DNA from: Phylloscopus collybita
Lineage: Eukaryota > Chordata > Aves > Passeriformes > Phylloscopidae
Assembly (NCBI GenBank): GCA_027886175.1
Contig: JAJNNQ010000075.1
Location: 1,095,001 to 1,159,000, forward strand
Reading direction: 5' to 3'
DNA: 64,000 nucleotides
Shown: one piece after another, positions 45,414 through 56,264 of the stretch
Layout: each line of letters begins with the position of its first letter
Position numbering within the stretch: position 1 is the first letter of the stretch
The notes under the pieces: generated by a model
Told to the model about the DNA's origin: nothing
Database searches by the model: none
Seen by the model: the letters and a program-made list of their open reading frames with translations, nothing else
Program-made: the position numbers and the translations under genes

Positions 45414-46215
45414 TGTCTTGGCTTAGGAAGAGAGGTGTCTGCCAGGGAAAGCCGGAGCTTCCCTTGGAAGGGAGAATGCAAACCCCTTCTTCAGAATTAT
45501 AATAATTTTGAAATTAAGGGGCTCTCAGGCAAAGATATGGGAATAGGAATATCAGTTTTTTACTATGAATATGTTAAAAAATAAAAATGTAGTAATACAA
45601 AAAAAAACCCAAAGGAAACAAACAAACAAACAAACAAACAAACAAACAAACAGAAAATGTCGGCAGGGTCAGAACACAACCTGACACCCTGTTGGTCAGG
45701 GTGTTGGGAGCAGTCCAATCAAGTCCTCCTGGAGTGACAGATGTGGCTCTGTAGATCAATGTAGAGCAATGATCCTGTAGAAGGGTGTAGGTTCCCTCTG
45801 AAGGTCCAATGGTGGTGAGATGGGTCCAGTCCTCCTCTGGGAATCCAGTGCAAACAGGCTGCCCTGCTGTTCTGAATCTCAGATTTTATCCAGGTAGGAA
45901 TGCTTGGCTCCTCCCTCTGGGTGGAGCATCTCCCAATGGGATGATGGAATTTTATCAGCAATGCAGTGAGCCTCGATGGCCCATGAACAGCAGATATCCC
46001 CCAGAGGGCAGATGGGTCATGGAAGAGATAAAGAACACTGCTCCACTTGGTTTTAACAGCTGGCCCATTAGCAGAAGACACCCACCTCCTCCCTCCCAGA
46101 GAGATAAAGAAATACACCTCCCCAGTCAGTTTCAACAGATGAATAAATACTTATTCAACAAATTCAACAATAGAATAAATACTTTTGGTTACATCTTGCA
46201 TCGCCACCCCAGACA
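45414..46215 (-). mobile_element. solo ERV LTR, diverged TGTCTTGG family (copy 6)
   Basis: An 802-bp minus-strand LTR bounded by a perfect 5-bp duplication 'caagg' (45,409-45,413 and 46,216-46,220). The outer ends read 'tgtcttggc' at low coordinates and 'cccagaca' at high coordinates. It shares the family landmarks ('accctgttggtcagggtgt', 'tttatccaggtaggaatg', 'agctggcccatta') but is more diverged and has an uninterrupted CAAA tract of about eight units at 45,620-45,652. It probably represents another subfamily. Confidence 0.93.
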
Positions 46216-46220
46216 CAAGG

Positions 46221-47097
46221 ATGACTCCCTAAAAGCACAGCTGCATCCCCAGGCTGTGCCAGGGCAGGCAGAACCAGGCAGAACCAGCATTGAGTGGCTG
46301 CAGCAAGGCTCCATCAAATTGTGATGATTTCCCAACCCTCCTGGAGGACTTGGTGCAATGGGTGGGAGGAAAATTGGTATCCTGAATGAATAAGCACAAG
46401 AGATTTGGGAAAACACTGGGATGAGGGCGATGATTCCTCCCCAAGGACAACAACGTTTGGTTTGCTAAACACCAGGGATTCAGCCAAATGAACATGGAGC
46501 TGTTCGAAATTACCAGCCTGAAGTTCTTGGCACCAGAACAATATTCCGGCCTCTCCTGTTGCTAACTGGAAAATGCTAATTTGCAAAAACACAGGTTCCT
46601 GGAGCATGCACACAAACACAAATGTTTCGCTTCAAATGCTTCATCATCATCAGAACCACTTTGTTTTAAAACTCTCCCTCGTGAGGTTCCCAGCACCTAC
46701 ACAGAGCCTTAATGACCATTTGCGTTTTTCCTTCTTTGTGAACAGGGATTTTTGGTTATTTTCCAGGCCTTCCAGATGATTGCACTGATTGACAGGTGGG
46801 AAAATTACTCCTCTTTTCTGTGTCCCACAAAATTGGAGCTTGTTTGCAGCCTTTCAGCATCACTATTTTAAAGCTTTCCTGCTCTGCACCGGTGCTGTCA
46901 ACCCAGCATTTTCAGTGGAAGAATTCCTGTCAGTTTTTTTTTGCCTGATACTTCTTGCAGTGGTGACAGGATCTCCTTCACGTGTGGAACAACGACAAGA
47001 AGCTACAGATGTTTGTGTGCCTGTCCTGATTTTCTCCATGACCCCTGCCCTTTCTGGGCCATTGGAATGTAGAAATTTCCTGGACACATGACAACCC
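46221..47097. other. unique sequence
   Basis: No repeat or gene recognised. Confidence 0.5.
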
Positions 47098-47585
47098 ACA
47101 TGGTTCTGGGGTCCCAGCACAGGAAGGATGTGGAGCTGTTGGAAAGAGTTGAGAGGAGGCACCAGGATGATCAGAGGGATGGGGCAGCTCTGCTGTGAGG
47201 AGAGGCTGGGAAAATTGGGATTGTTCAGACTGGAGAAGTGAAGGCTTCGAGGTGACCTAATTGCGGTCTTCCAGATCCTGAAGGAGCTACAACAAAGGTG
47301 GAGAGAGACTTTTTAAAGGAGTCTGGAATTACAGGAAAAGGTGTGATGGTTTTAACTGGAAGAGGGTGGATTTAGATTGGATAATGGGAAGGAATTCTTC
47401 CCTATGAGGGTGCTGAGGCCCTGGCACTGGTTTTTCAGAGAAGCTGTGGCTGCCCCATCCCTGGAAGTGTCCAGGACCAGGTTGGGCTTGGAGCAACCTG
47501 GGATAGTGGGAGGTGTCCCTGCCCATGACAGGGATTGGAATTGAATGACCTTTAATGTCCTTTCCAACCCAAGACATTCCATGAC
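47098..47585 (+). mobile_element. CR1 LINE
   Basis: About 490 bp: 'ggatgtggagctgttgg', 'ggcagctctgctgtgagg', 'gattggataatgggaagg', 'agcaacctgggatagtggg', ending 'ccaacccaagacattccatg'. It is frameshifted; antisense frames of 133-136 codons overlap it. Confidence 0.95.
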
Positions 47586-48164
47586 TTTTTGGCACATGTG
47601 TGTGAAATAAATTGATGAACAAAACCTTGAGATCATGAGAGGATGAAGAAGAGGAACAAGTCTGTGCTGTAACCACCAAGACCACAATTGTCCAGATAGA
47701 CAGAAGGAAGAGGAACAATTTAAGTGCCATGGCCGGAGGTTTGTCAAATCTGGAAAATTCATAGGGAAGAAGAGAGAGAACAGAGGCTGCTTTTTAGAAG
47801 AGAAAAGTAGAACAGCTTAAGAAAACGTGTTATTTCTTTTCTATTGGAATTTGAGATGCATTGGGAGGGCAGAATTCAAATCCAGGAGCTGAACACCCTT
47901 CTTTTGACATTGAATATATTAGTTCAATGTTTCACTCCAGTTTTTACAATACTGGACTGCATCACAAAGCTGTAGATGCCCTACCTGGATGTCATCCCGA
48001 GAGGGAAAATTTCCTGGAAAATACCAGCTCACTGTTTCCACACATCCAACCTGCCCACCACACCAGCAGAAGCTCCCTCCCCACTCCCAAATCTGCATTC
48101 CAAGTGTGAACCCATTTTCTTGAGCCTGTCACCTTGTAGGAGGAATTAGGGAATAACTAAGGTA
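47586..48164. other. unique sequence
   Basis: Nothing recognised. Confidence 0.5.
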
Positions 48165-48262
48165 GGGTCTGAATTCTGGGGTTTTCCTGGGCAGAGCCAT
48201 GAGTGGGACCTGGTGATCCTTGTGGATTCCTTCCAGCTGAAGATTTTTGTGATTCTGTGACT
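48165..48262 (+). mobile_element. CR1 LINE 3' tail
   Basis: 'tcctgggcagagccatgag', 'tggtgatccttgtgg', ending 'tgtgattctgtgac'. Confidence 0.85.
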
Positions 48263-48529
48263 AATGGAAGAATCAGAGGAAGAGAAATAGAGAATGAAGT
48301 GAGTGGAACACAACAATATTTGCAGCTTGGCAGGGAGGAGCTCGGCTTTTATCATGACAGTCCAGGTCACAAATGGAATGCAGCCCAAGGAGAAAGGACC
48401 TTCAAAGCAGGGAAATCTTGCAGGGATGCCCCAGGTCATCTTGGAGTCCTCAAATAACGCAGCCACTCTCCACTTCTTGAGGAAGTTCATCAGTCTTCTG
48501 CATTTCCATACAGGAACCACAAGCTTTTA

Positions 48530-48684
48530 ACTCTCATGGTTGAGCACTGGAACAGGCTCCTCATGGAATTGGTCACAGATTCAAGCCTGCCAGAGATCAG
48601 GAAGTGTTTTGACAATGCCCTCGGGCGCATGGTGGGATTCTTGGTGTGTCCTGTGCAGGGCCAAGAGCTGGACTCGTGATCCTT
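48530..48684 (+). mobile_element. CR1 LINE, left part split by an LTR
   Basis: 'ggttgagcactggaacagg', 'tgccctcgggcgcatgg', 'cctgtgcagggccaagag', then the LTR begins after 'gtgatcctt'. Confidence 0.9.
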
Positions 48685-49409
48685 TGTCATGGGTTGTGGA
48701 GCCAGGGGTGTGTACTCTATTTCATTTGTTAAAAGCACTTGGGGAGATGTTTATCTCTTGTAACTCTGGGGGGAGAGGGCCAGATGCCTTCTGATAATGG
48801 GCCATTAACACCTCCCCGGACTATACCCTCCCCAGAGCTGCATCTGCATTCCATCATCCTATTGTGAGATGGATCACATCCCCCCTGGCAGTGGCGGGGG
48901 GGAGGCAGGCAATTTCTACCTGGATAAAACTGAGACACAGGAACACAAAAGCTACTAGCTTCTCCCGATCCCTGGGAGGAAGACTGGACCCCTTCTCACC
49001 CACTGGACCCTTCCCACCATCACTGGACCCCTTTTACCATCACTGGACCCTTTTGCTACAGGATGGTCTCTACTTCACCAGAACCACATCTGCCACTCCA
49101 GGAGGACTCGCTTTTGGACTCCTTCCAACACCCTGACCAACAGGGTGTCAGCTTGTAGCTCTGACTCTGTCAGGGTTCTCCAAAATTGTTGTTTGTTTGT
49201 TTGCTTGTTTTGGTTGGGTGGTTTTGTTTTCTACTGCATTTTTATTGCTAATATTCCTAGTAAAGAACTGTTATTCCTATTCCCAAGTCTTTGCCTGAAA
49301 GCCCTTGATTGCAAAATTATAATTTGGTGGGGGTGAGGGGTTTACATTCTCCATTCTAAGGGAAACCCCAGTTTTCCCTGGCAGATACCTGTCTTCCCAA
49401 ACCAAGACA
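48685..49409 (+). mobile_element. solo ERV LTR, TGTCTTGG family (copy 7)
   Basis: 725 bp from TGTCATGGG to CCAAGACA with a perfect 5-bp target duplication 'tcctt' (48,680-48,684 and 49,410-49,414). Its 'accatcactggaccc' minisatellite has the most units of any copy here (about 48,980-49,055). It carries an extra G-rich stretch near 48,890-48,905. It splits a CR1 tail. Confidence 0.95.
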
Positions 49410-49470
49410 TCCTTGCAGATCCCTCCCTTGCAACAGAACATCCTTCAGGATATCCTGTGGTCCTACATCA
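49410..49470 (+). mobile_element. CR1 LINE, right part after LTR
   Basis: Resumes 'tccttgcagatccctccc' and 'ttcaggatatcctgtgg', completing the tail begun at 48,530. Confidence 0.8.
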
Positions 49471-49494
49471 TTTAAAGACAAAAAAACCCACAAG

Positions 49495-49994
49495 ACATGG
49501 AGATGCTAGAGAGTGTCCAGAGAAGGACAGCGAAGCTGATGAAAGGTCTGGAGCACAAATGTGATGAGGAGTGGCTGAGAGAGCTGGGAGTTCTTGGCCT
49601 AGAGAAAAGGAGTCTTGGGGAAGAATTTATCACTCTCTGCAACTCCCTGACAGGAGGGTGGAGCCAGCTGGGGATCGGTCTCTTTTCCCAGGTAAGAAGC
49701 AACAGGACAAGAGGAAACAGCCTCAAGCTGAGCCACTGGAAGTTTAGATTGGATATTGGAAACAATTTCTTCCCCAAAAGGGAGGTCAGACACTGGAACA
49801 GGCCCAGGGCAGTGGTGGAGTCCCCATCCCAGGAGGAATTTAAAAACTCTGTGGATGTGGCACCATGGGCCAGTGGTGGCCTTGACAGTGCTGAAGGAAT
49901 GGTTGAACCCCATGATCTCAGAGGGCTTTTCCAACCTAAAATATTCCCTGATTCTCTGATCCTCACCCACAGCTCTCTGAGGCAGAATGATTGA
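49495..49994 (+). pseudogene. CR1 LINE with open ORF2 C-terminal frame
   Basis: A plus-strand frame from the ATG at 49,497 stays open for 165 codons to 49,994 and follows the CR1 ORF2 C-terminus almost throughout. Recognisable strings are ESVQRRTAKLMKGLEH, LRELGVLGLEKR, SNRTRGNSLKLS, FRLDIGNNFF and RHWNRP. The ATG is an internal methionine codon, not the ORF2 start. The catalytic reverse-transcriptase and endonuclease parts are absent through 5' truncation, so no functional enzyme is encoded. The frame reads on into the 3' tail, which ends at about 49,964 in 'ccctgattctctgatcc'. The open frame suggests a relatively recent insertion. Confidence 0.9.
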
Positions 49995-50701
49995 CAGAGA
50001 GTAAGGGCTTTACTGGGAATTTCCAGGGCCTGGTGGGTGAACCTCCAGCTCAAAACCAGTAATAAACCCCAGAAACTTTGTGAGAACAATTAAGTGGGAA
50101 GATTGAGAGAGAGAGGGAGATCTAGCAGACAGCCTTGGAGTGATAAAGGAATTATCCAGCTGTAACAAGCAGCCTAAGCCTCCTTAGGAACACTGGAAAT
50201 GCAATAGTGAGATCCTGCAGGGAGAGAGAGAAAGGTGAAGGTTACTGTAGCTGAAATATTTAGACTCTCTTATTACAGTCAGTTCCCTTAATAAACTTTA
50301 GAATATGTGACTGAGACCTCTGTAATCCATGGAATATACCTGGATAATTAAGGACAGACTTAAACCACTGAGCATGGCCTCTCTGGCTCCTTCCTTTGTC
50401 AAGGGCCTGCACTCCCAGGAACTGGGCAGAGCAAATGTGGGTGCACAGGGCTGTGTCCCAGGTGCCAGAAGTCTCCCAAATCCTTTCTGGGTCTTTCTAT
50501 CTGGGAATTCAGCTGGCAGGAAGCAAGCTGGGAATTCAGCAAGCAGGAGGAGAGAGGAGTCACTGTGGACCAGCCCACAAGTTGGGGACGAGCCAGTTGG
50601 CTTCAGGGCTGCTGCTGAACATCAGGATTGACCAGCAGTGCCAGCAGTGCTGCAGATGTGAAGATAGACTTCAAAGCCTGGAAAAAAATACCCATTTTAT
50701 G
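49995..50701. other. unrecognised sequence
   Basis: No gene recognised. A 13-base string 'ctgggaattcagc' occurs twice at about 50,502 and 50,529. An open frame of about 100 codons here has no recognised domain. Confidence 0.4.
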
Positions 50702-50850
50702 ATAGAATCATAGGATTGTTAAACTTGGAAAGATAATCAAGTCCAACCGTCAATTAAGCACCACCACCATGGTCACCATTACACCATGTCCCCAAAAACC
50801 AGATCCACATTTGTTGAACACTTCCAGGGATGGTGATTCTGATGCCTTAA
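50702..50850 (-). mobile_element. CR1 LINE 3' end
   Basis: 'atagaatcataggattgtt', 'gataatcaagtccaaccg', 'acacttccagggatggtg'. Confidence 0.88.
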
Positions 50851-50877
50851 ATTTTAGTTTTCATGTTTTTCAGATTC

Positions 50878-51299
50878 TGTGCTACCCAAGGGCGCAGTTC
50901 TGAGCCTCACATTCAGTGTCAGTCAGCTCTCTTCACAGAGCAGGGAGACAAAACAAATCCTTTTCCTGCTGGAGACCAAGGACAAGGAGTACAACTTTCA
51001 GGCCCAAAAGCACAAACAAGGGTGGACTGAAGAGAGAAAACAAGAAGGATGGGACTTCACACCCCGAAGCTGTAATTGGACAATTAAACCCCAATATGCA
51101 AATTGACCAAAACTTACAGAAGTGTGAGATCTCATGACCAGTCGTCCATTTTGTGCCCATTTTAAGTTCCTGTTGGGTGTAGCCCTGGCCAGGCTCTTGT
51201 GCTGCCCAAGGTATATCCTTAAAGAACTTTTAATAAATATCTGCTTTATTCTCCAGCTCTGTCCAGTCTCTGTTCCAGGTCAGCCTTCCCAAGGCATCA
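50878..51299 (+). mobile_element. solo LTR with 4-bp target repeat
   Basis: About 422 bp from 'tgtgctaccc' to 'aaggcatca'. I recognise the right half ('ggacaattaaaccccaatatg', given in part; 'gggtgtagccctggccagg'; 'gctgcccaaggtatatcc') as a common avian LTR. It has a poly-A signal 'aataaa' at 51,232-51,237, and the TATA position is decayed. The flanks share 'attc' (50,874-50,877 and 51,300-51,303), a 4-bp duplication as in ERV1-type elements, but four bases can match by chance and the left boundary is the weaker one. Confidence 0.7.
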
Positions 51300-51303
51300 A
51301 TTC

Positions 51304-52039
51304 CACCATTCCTCTGGCTGTTCCAACCCCTCCAGGAAGAAAACCCCATCTCCTGATATGTGTTCTAAACCTTCTCAGGAACTTGTGACCGCTTTCTCCC
51401 CTACCTTGGCAAAGGCCAAGATAGAGAAATCATGGAATGATGCTTAAGAATACTCTAATTACAGTTTTACTTCGGAACTGTATATTTTCCAAAAATATAA
51501 ATATGAGTTTCTTTCTAGTGGTGTTTTCAAAGAGGAATTATTTCCTTCTGAACACTGAGAAAGGTTAGGAAATTTTCAATGCTGAAATTTTAACTGAAAA
51601 CAACAACCAAAAAAGTCGTCCTATTTCCCTAAAAAGCTCCACCAAATCTTTTAAGGAATATCAAGAGATCCAGAGTTACTGTAGTTGGAGTTGTGAATAT
51701 GCATTTTGGAAAGAAAAACCATGGAAATCAGGCAGTTCCAAAAATGTCTTTGGGAAGTTGTACAAATCAGAGGGAGGATGTTTGTTCTCCTCTTCCCCCT
51801 TACATTCCTTCAGACATGGAAATCTCACTCTGGGACTCACCTCCACCCATTGTCCTCCTCCCATATGGACCAAACTCTCCAGCTGATTGTTACTGATTTG
51901 TTTTCAAGCCCATGATAGGAACTGTAAGACTGGGATAGTGAAAATCTGCAATGGAATTTTTTTTTTTTTTTGTGGATATTTTTTCCTTATTCCCCATTAC
52001 AATCAATTTTCAGGGGTTGCAACTTCCTCTAAGCAAACA
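51304..52039. other. unique sequence with poly-T
   Basis: Poly-T of about 14 bases at 51,958-51,971. No gene recognised. Confidence 0.5.
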
Positions 52040-52188
52040 AGGGGAAATTCATCCCCATCCAAACTGACCTTGAACAATTCCAGGGATGGGGCAGCCACAG
52101 CTTCTCTGGGAATGCCATTCCAGGGCCTATCACCCTCACAGAGAAAAAATTCCTTCCCAATAACCCATTTAATCTTGCCCCCTGGCAA
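52040..52188 (-). mobile_element. CR1 LINE fragment lacking its 3' end
   Basis: 'ccagggatggggcagccac', 'ccagggcctatcaccctcac', 'cccaataacccatttaat'. The 3' tail that should lie just to the left is absent. Confidence 0.88.
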
Positions 52189-52674
52189 ACAAGTAGAAAT
52201 TCATCCCACCATTGCTCAGGTCCTTCCAGAATCTCATGTATTTATTCACTGGGTTCACAGAGAACAAGCAGAGCAGTTCATTTTGTCTACAAGTGAGCCC
52301 CCAAATCTAGCAAAAATCTGCCTGGTTTTAAGGTTACCTTTCCTGCTCATTTCTGATTTCATGTGCAGCATGTTCCATCTGTTTATCCGAGCAAAATAAG
52401 GGAGAGTGATTTGATTAGGTGAATAAAACCTTTCAGAAGGAGAAAAAAAAAATCCCCACCACAATTGTTAACAGCTCTTAAATCCAGCAGAGACGTGTGA
52501 CAACAGCCGAGGGTTGGGACAAAGCTGGAAAAATTCCAATATCAAACAGGACAAACACTTAAAATACAGGGAGAGATGACGGAGATGGTAAAAAGAAAAG
52601 ATTCTCAGAGGAATCAGAATGATAGTTTTTCAAGCTTTTAAATCAAGGGAGGTGTTTTCACTCAAACTCAGCCC
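52189..52674. other. unique sequence
   Basis: Nothing recognised. Confidence 0.5.
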
Positions 52675-52814
52675 TGCAAAGGTCAAAGGCCAGGTTGGAT
52701 GGGGCTTGGAGCAACCTGGGATAGTGGAAGATGTAACTGCCCATGGCAGGGGGGTGGAATTCCATGATCCTCAAGGTCTCTGCCAACCCAAACCATGCTG
52801 GGATTCTGTGATAA
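52675..52814 (+). mobile_element. CR1 LINE 3' tail
   Basis: 'ccaggttggatggggcttgg', 'ggatagtggaagatgtaac', ending 'gggattctgtgataaa'. Confidence 0.92.
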
Positions 52815-53205
52815 ACTCCCCAAACTGGACTGATGCTGCTGGGTGAGCGGCCAGTCCCTTATCCCATTAAATACACAGTCATAAACTCTGAGAGCTGAGT
52901 CCACCTTGGTGAAATTAACGACTATCAATTAAATGACTCATCCTAGAGAAGTGTTTAGGCTCCTTCTGTGGCTGGCAGGCAGAAACAGACACTTCCACCT
53001 GGTGATTTATCTCATATTCACTTGGCAGAAAAGGAACAGAGATGAATCCTCCTCTGAAGGATTTCCCAGCTCTCCTTTAAGCACCAAGACCTCACAAACA
53101 AACAAAATTAAAGATCTTATTTGAGAGGGCAAAGTTTCATAAGGCAGACCCTTCCAAGAGACAAAGAATTTGTTTTGATATTCCAAAATGAATATTTGCC
53201 TTTCT

Positions 53206-53741
53206 CTCCAAGCCTGATCCAGGTCCCTCCCACACATGCTGAGAATCTGCCTGCTCCTGACATCCCAAAGGCAGCAAAAAAACCCCAAAAAACCAACAGA
53301 TGCCACCAATGATTCCTTGTGTCATCCCACCTGGAGCACTTCATCCAGCTCTAGGGTCCCCAGAATAAGGATGTGGAGCTGCTGGAGGGAGTCCAGAGGA
53401 GGCCACAGAGATGCTCCAAGGGCTGGAGCCCCTCTGCTCTGGAGCCAGGCTGGGAGAGCTGGGAATGTCCAGCCTGGAGAAGAGAAGGCTCCAGGGAGAC
53501 CTCAGAGCCCCTTCCAGCTCCTGAAGGGGCTCCAGGAGAGCAGGAGAGGGACTTGGGACAAGGGATGGAGGGACAGGACAAGGGGGAATGGCTTCCCACT
53601 GCCAAAGGACAGGGATGGATGGGATATTGGGAAGAAATTCTTGGCTGTAAGGGTGGGGAGGCCCTGGCACAGGTTGCCCAGAGAAGCTGTGGCTTTCCCA
53701 TCTCTGGAAATGTCCAAGGCCAGGTTGGACAGGGCTTGACT
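53206..53741 (+). repeat. inverted repeat left arm: CR1 plus flanking DNA
   Basis: The first ~125 bp (53,206-53,330) are not CR1; the rest is a CR1 ORF2 C-terminal fragment. Both parts recur in reverse at about 54,942-55,465 at roughly 95% identity by eye. The CR1 stops at 'ggttggacagggcttg' without its 3' tail, whereas the right arm has a full tail. Frames of 128-167 codons over it contain the CR1 pattern with frameshifts. Confidence 0.9.
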
Positions 53742-53748
53742 GACTGCA

Positions 53749-54849
53749 CAGTTCACTAGGGCAGAGTTGTGAAAGGGACACGAATAAAGGGTGACCCAAG
53801 ACTTTGGATTCCACTATTCTGAGCTGTAAAAATCAGAGAGCACTTTGGGACCATTGTGGGAATGGGAGCTTCAAGGGTATGAAATCCCTGCACTTTCATT
53901 ATCTGCATGTCAGTCACAGCACTCCAGCTAAAACTCCAAACAGGCTTTTAGCAGAAACACTCATTAAACCCCGAGAAGAATAACGCGTAATTGTGATCAG
54001 TGTTGGAAAGAGCCAGATCTTTTCTCTGTATTTAATTACTTATGCAGCCAGCAAACGATGCTCCACTGCCTCACACTCCCTTTATGAAAATGTTCCAAAG
54101 GCAGTCTCGGTTGCTTCTTGGTTTTCCACTTGGGAATCTCACAAGGAGTTTGTGCTGTCTGTGCATTTGCCCATAAAAACGGAATCGCGGGAGAGCACAA
54201 AGTCAACAACCAAACAGAGCCTGAAAGGTTTAACAACTTCCATGCTTAGTCAATAACTCGATGGCTCCCAAGGAAACCTGGGTGTAGGAGCTCTGCCAAG
54301 GTTTTCAGATGGAAGGTGCCTCTGCAAATATTCTTAAAAATGAGAGAATCCAGCAGCGATATTGCAAAGTTTCCAGCTCAGAAAAGGCTCGGGGAGAGCA
54401 GAGGGAAGTACTGTGTGCTTAATAAAATCCTCTCTGCTAATGATCTGACTCGGGTGCTGCTGAGATTTTGTGCAAACACAGGATAAACATCAAAGGGTGA
54501 TGCCCTGACATGGCTGATAAGAACAGGCAGAGGAGCTGAGCAGGGCCAGGAATTTCTCAAGAGCTGCCTAAAAAACCCACACAAAATCCTACATACTTTT
54601 ATTTTTCCAAGGTAGAAATTTTTTTTTGTTGTGGACGTGGCCTAGGCCATCTCTGGATTTGCTGTTGCCTGCAGACAGCCCCAGCAGATCTCAACCACTA
54701 CCAAATGTTCATCGGGCCCTGGGTGACTCTTTTAACCCCATGTGCCTGATGGGATTATTCCCACCATCCATGCAAGGTTTTCTGGTGCTGTGGGTCTGAT
54801 ATGAACATCGTTTTTACTTGATAGAGGACAGTGTCCAGAGATGGGCCCC
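53749..54849. other. unique spacer between inverted arms
   Basis: No repeat or gene recognised. Confidence 0.5.
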
Positions 54850-55465
54850 ACCAAGGAGTTATGGAATAATGGAAGGGTTGGGGTTGGAAGGGACCTTAAT
54901 GACCACTCATGCCCTGGGCAGGGACACTTTCCACTATCCCAGGTTGTTTCAAGCCCTGTCCAACCTGGCCTTGGACATTTCCTGGGATGAGGAAGCCACA
55001 GCTTCTCTGGGCACCCTGTGCCAGGGCCTCACCACCCTCACAGCCAAGAACTCCTTCCCAATATCCCATCAAACCCTGTCCTTTGGCAGTGGGAAGCCAT
55101 TCCCTGCTGTGTCCTGTCCCTCCATCCCTTGTCCCAAGTCCCTCTCCAGCTCTCCTGGAGCCCCTTCAGGCACTGGGAGGGGCTCTGAGGTCTCCCTGGA
55201 GCCTTCCCTTTTCCAGGCTGGACATTCCCAGCTCTCCCAGCCTGGCTCCAGAGCAGAGGGGCTCCAGCCCTTGGAGCATCTCCGTGGCCTCCTCTGGACT
55301 CCCTCCAGCAGTTCCACATCCTTTTTCTGGGGATCCTAGAGCTGGATGGAGTGCTCCAGGTGGGATGACACAAGGAATCATTGGTGGCATCTGTTTGTCT
55401 CTTTGCTGCCTTTGGGCTGTTAGGAGCAGGCAGATTCTCAGTATGTGTGGGATGGACTTGGATAA
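54850..55465 (-). repeat. inverted repeat right arm: complete CR1 tail plus flanking DNA
   Basis: A minus-strand CR1 from its 3' end ('atggaataatggaaggg') to about 55,340, followed by the same non-CR1 flank as the left arm ('ggaatcattggtggcatctg', 'ggagcaggcagattctcag') to about 55,465. Plus-strand frames of 173-236 codons are antisense. Beyond 'ggat' the two arms diverge at once. Confidence 0.9.
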
Positions 55466-56140
55466 TCCCAATTCCCAGGACACAGCTCTGGTTATCAGCC
55501 CCCTTGGCCTCCAGTGCCAACCTTGCCACCAGCCACATTTAATAACTCGAACTACCCTGACCAACCTGTGGGCGCCTCGGTTTAATTTTGTATCCCCAAA
55601 AATATGTGGGAAACTTTGATCAGTGAGGAAAACAGGGCTTGTCCATCCCCATGTGCACAGCAGTGGAAAGGTTTTGTTGGAATTCTGGCAGCACTTACAG
55701 CTTGTATGTTACTCTGTATCACCAGAATGCAGGAAATGTGAAAAGGCGAAACTGGACTTTATTATTTTTTTGGGGGGGGGAAGAAAACTTTATCAAAATC
55801 TTTCAGAGCGGTGCAGGGCTTGAGATGTGGGATGAACATTCTGCCTTTCAGCCTCTCCCGGTGGCTTTGGAGCAGCTCAGGAATCCTTAATGCTAAAAAT
55901 GGCTCACAAAAAATGCCGTTCGTAGCCAAGGAGGTGACAGCCGCTCCTTACCCGGAGTGACAGAGTTATTGGACTGAGACCTTGTGTCTCCTTGCCAAAT
56001 CCCATCTCCCTTATCTCACTAATTACAGATGGAAGGGAGTGGAAACGGCCCAAACCAATTTTCAATAAAAGTGACCACAATCTTTGATTAAATTCTCTTT
56101 GTTCCTGCAGAAGGCAAGGCAGGAAACACAGTTGTTGCTC
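55466..56140. other. unique sequence
   Basis: Nothing recognised. Confidence 0.5.
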
Positions 56141-56264
56141 CATGTTGGAGCTGGATGGGGCTGTGACAACCTGGAATAGTGGAAATTGTCCCTGCCCATG
56201 GCAGAGGGTTGGAATGAGATGATCCTTAAGGGTCCCTTCCAACCCAAACCATTCCATAATTCTA
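56141..56264 (+). mobile_element. CR1 LINE 3' tail
   Basis: 'ggagctggatggggctgtg', 'catggcagagggttggaatg', 'cccttccaacccaaacc', ending in 'ccataattctat'. Confidence 0.92.

Noticed and set aside
54909..55619. 236-codon plus-strand open frame
   Set aside because: Antisense of a minus-strand CR1 that runs into unique sequence; no domain.
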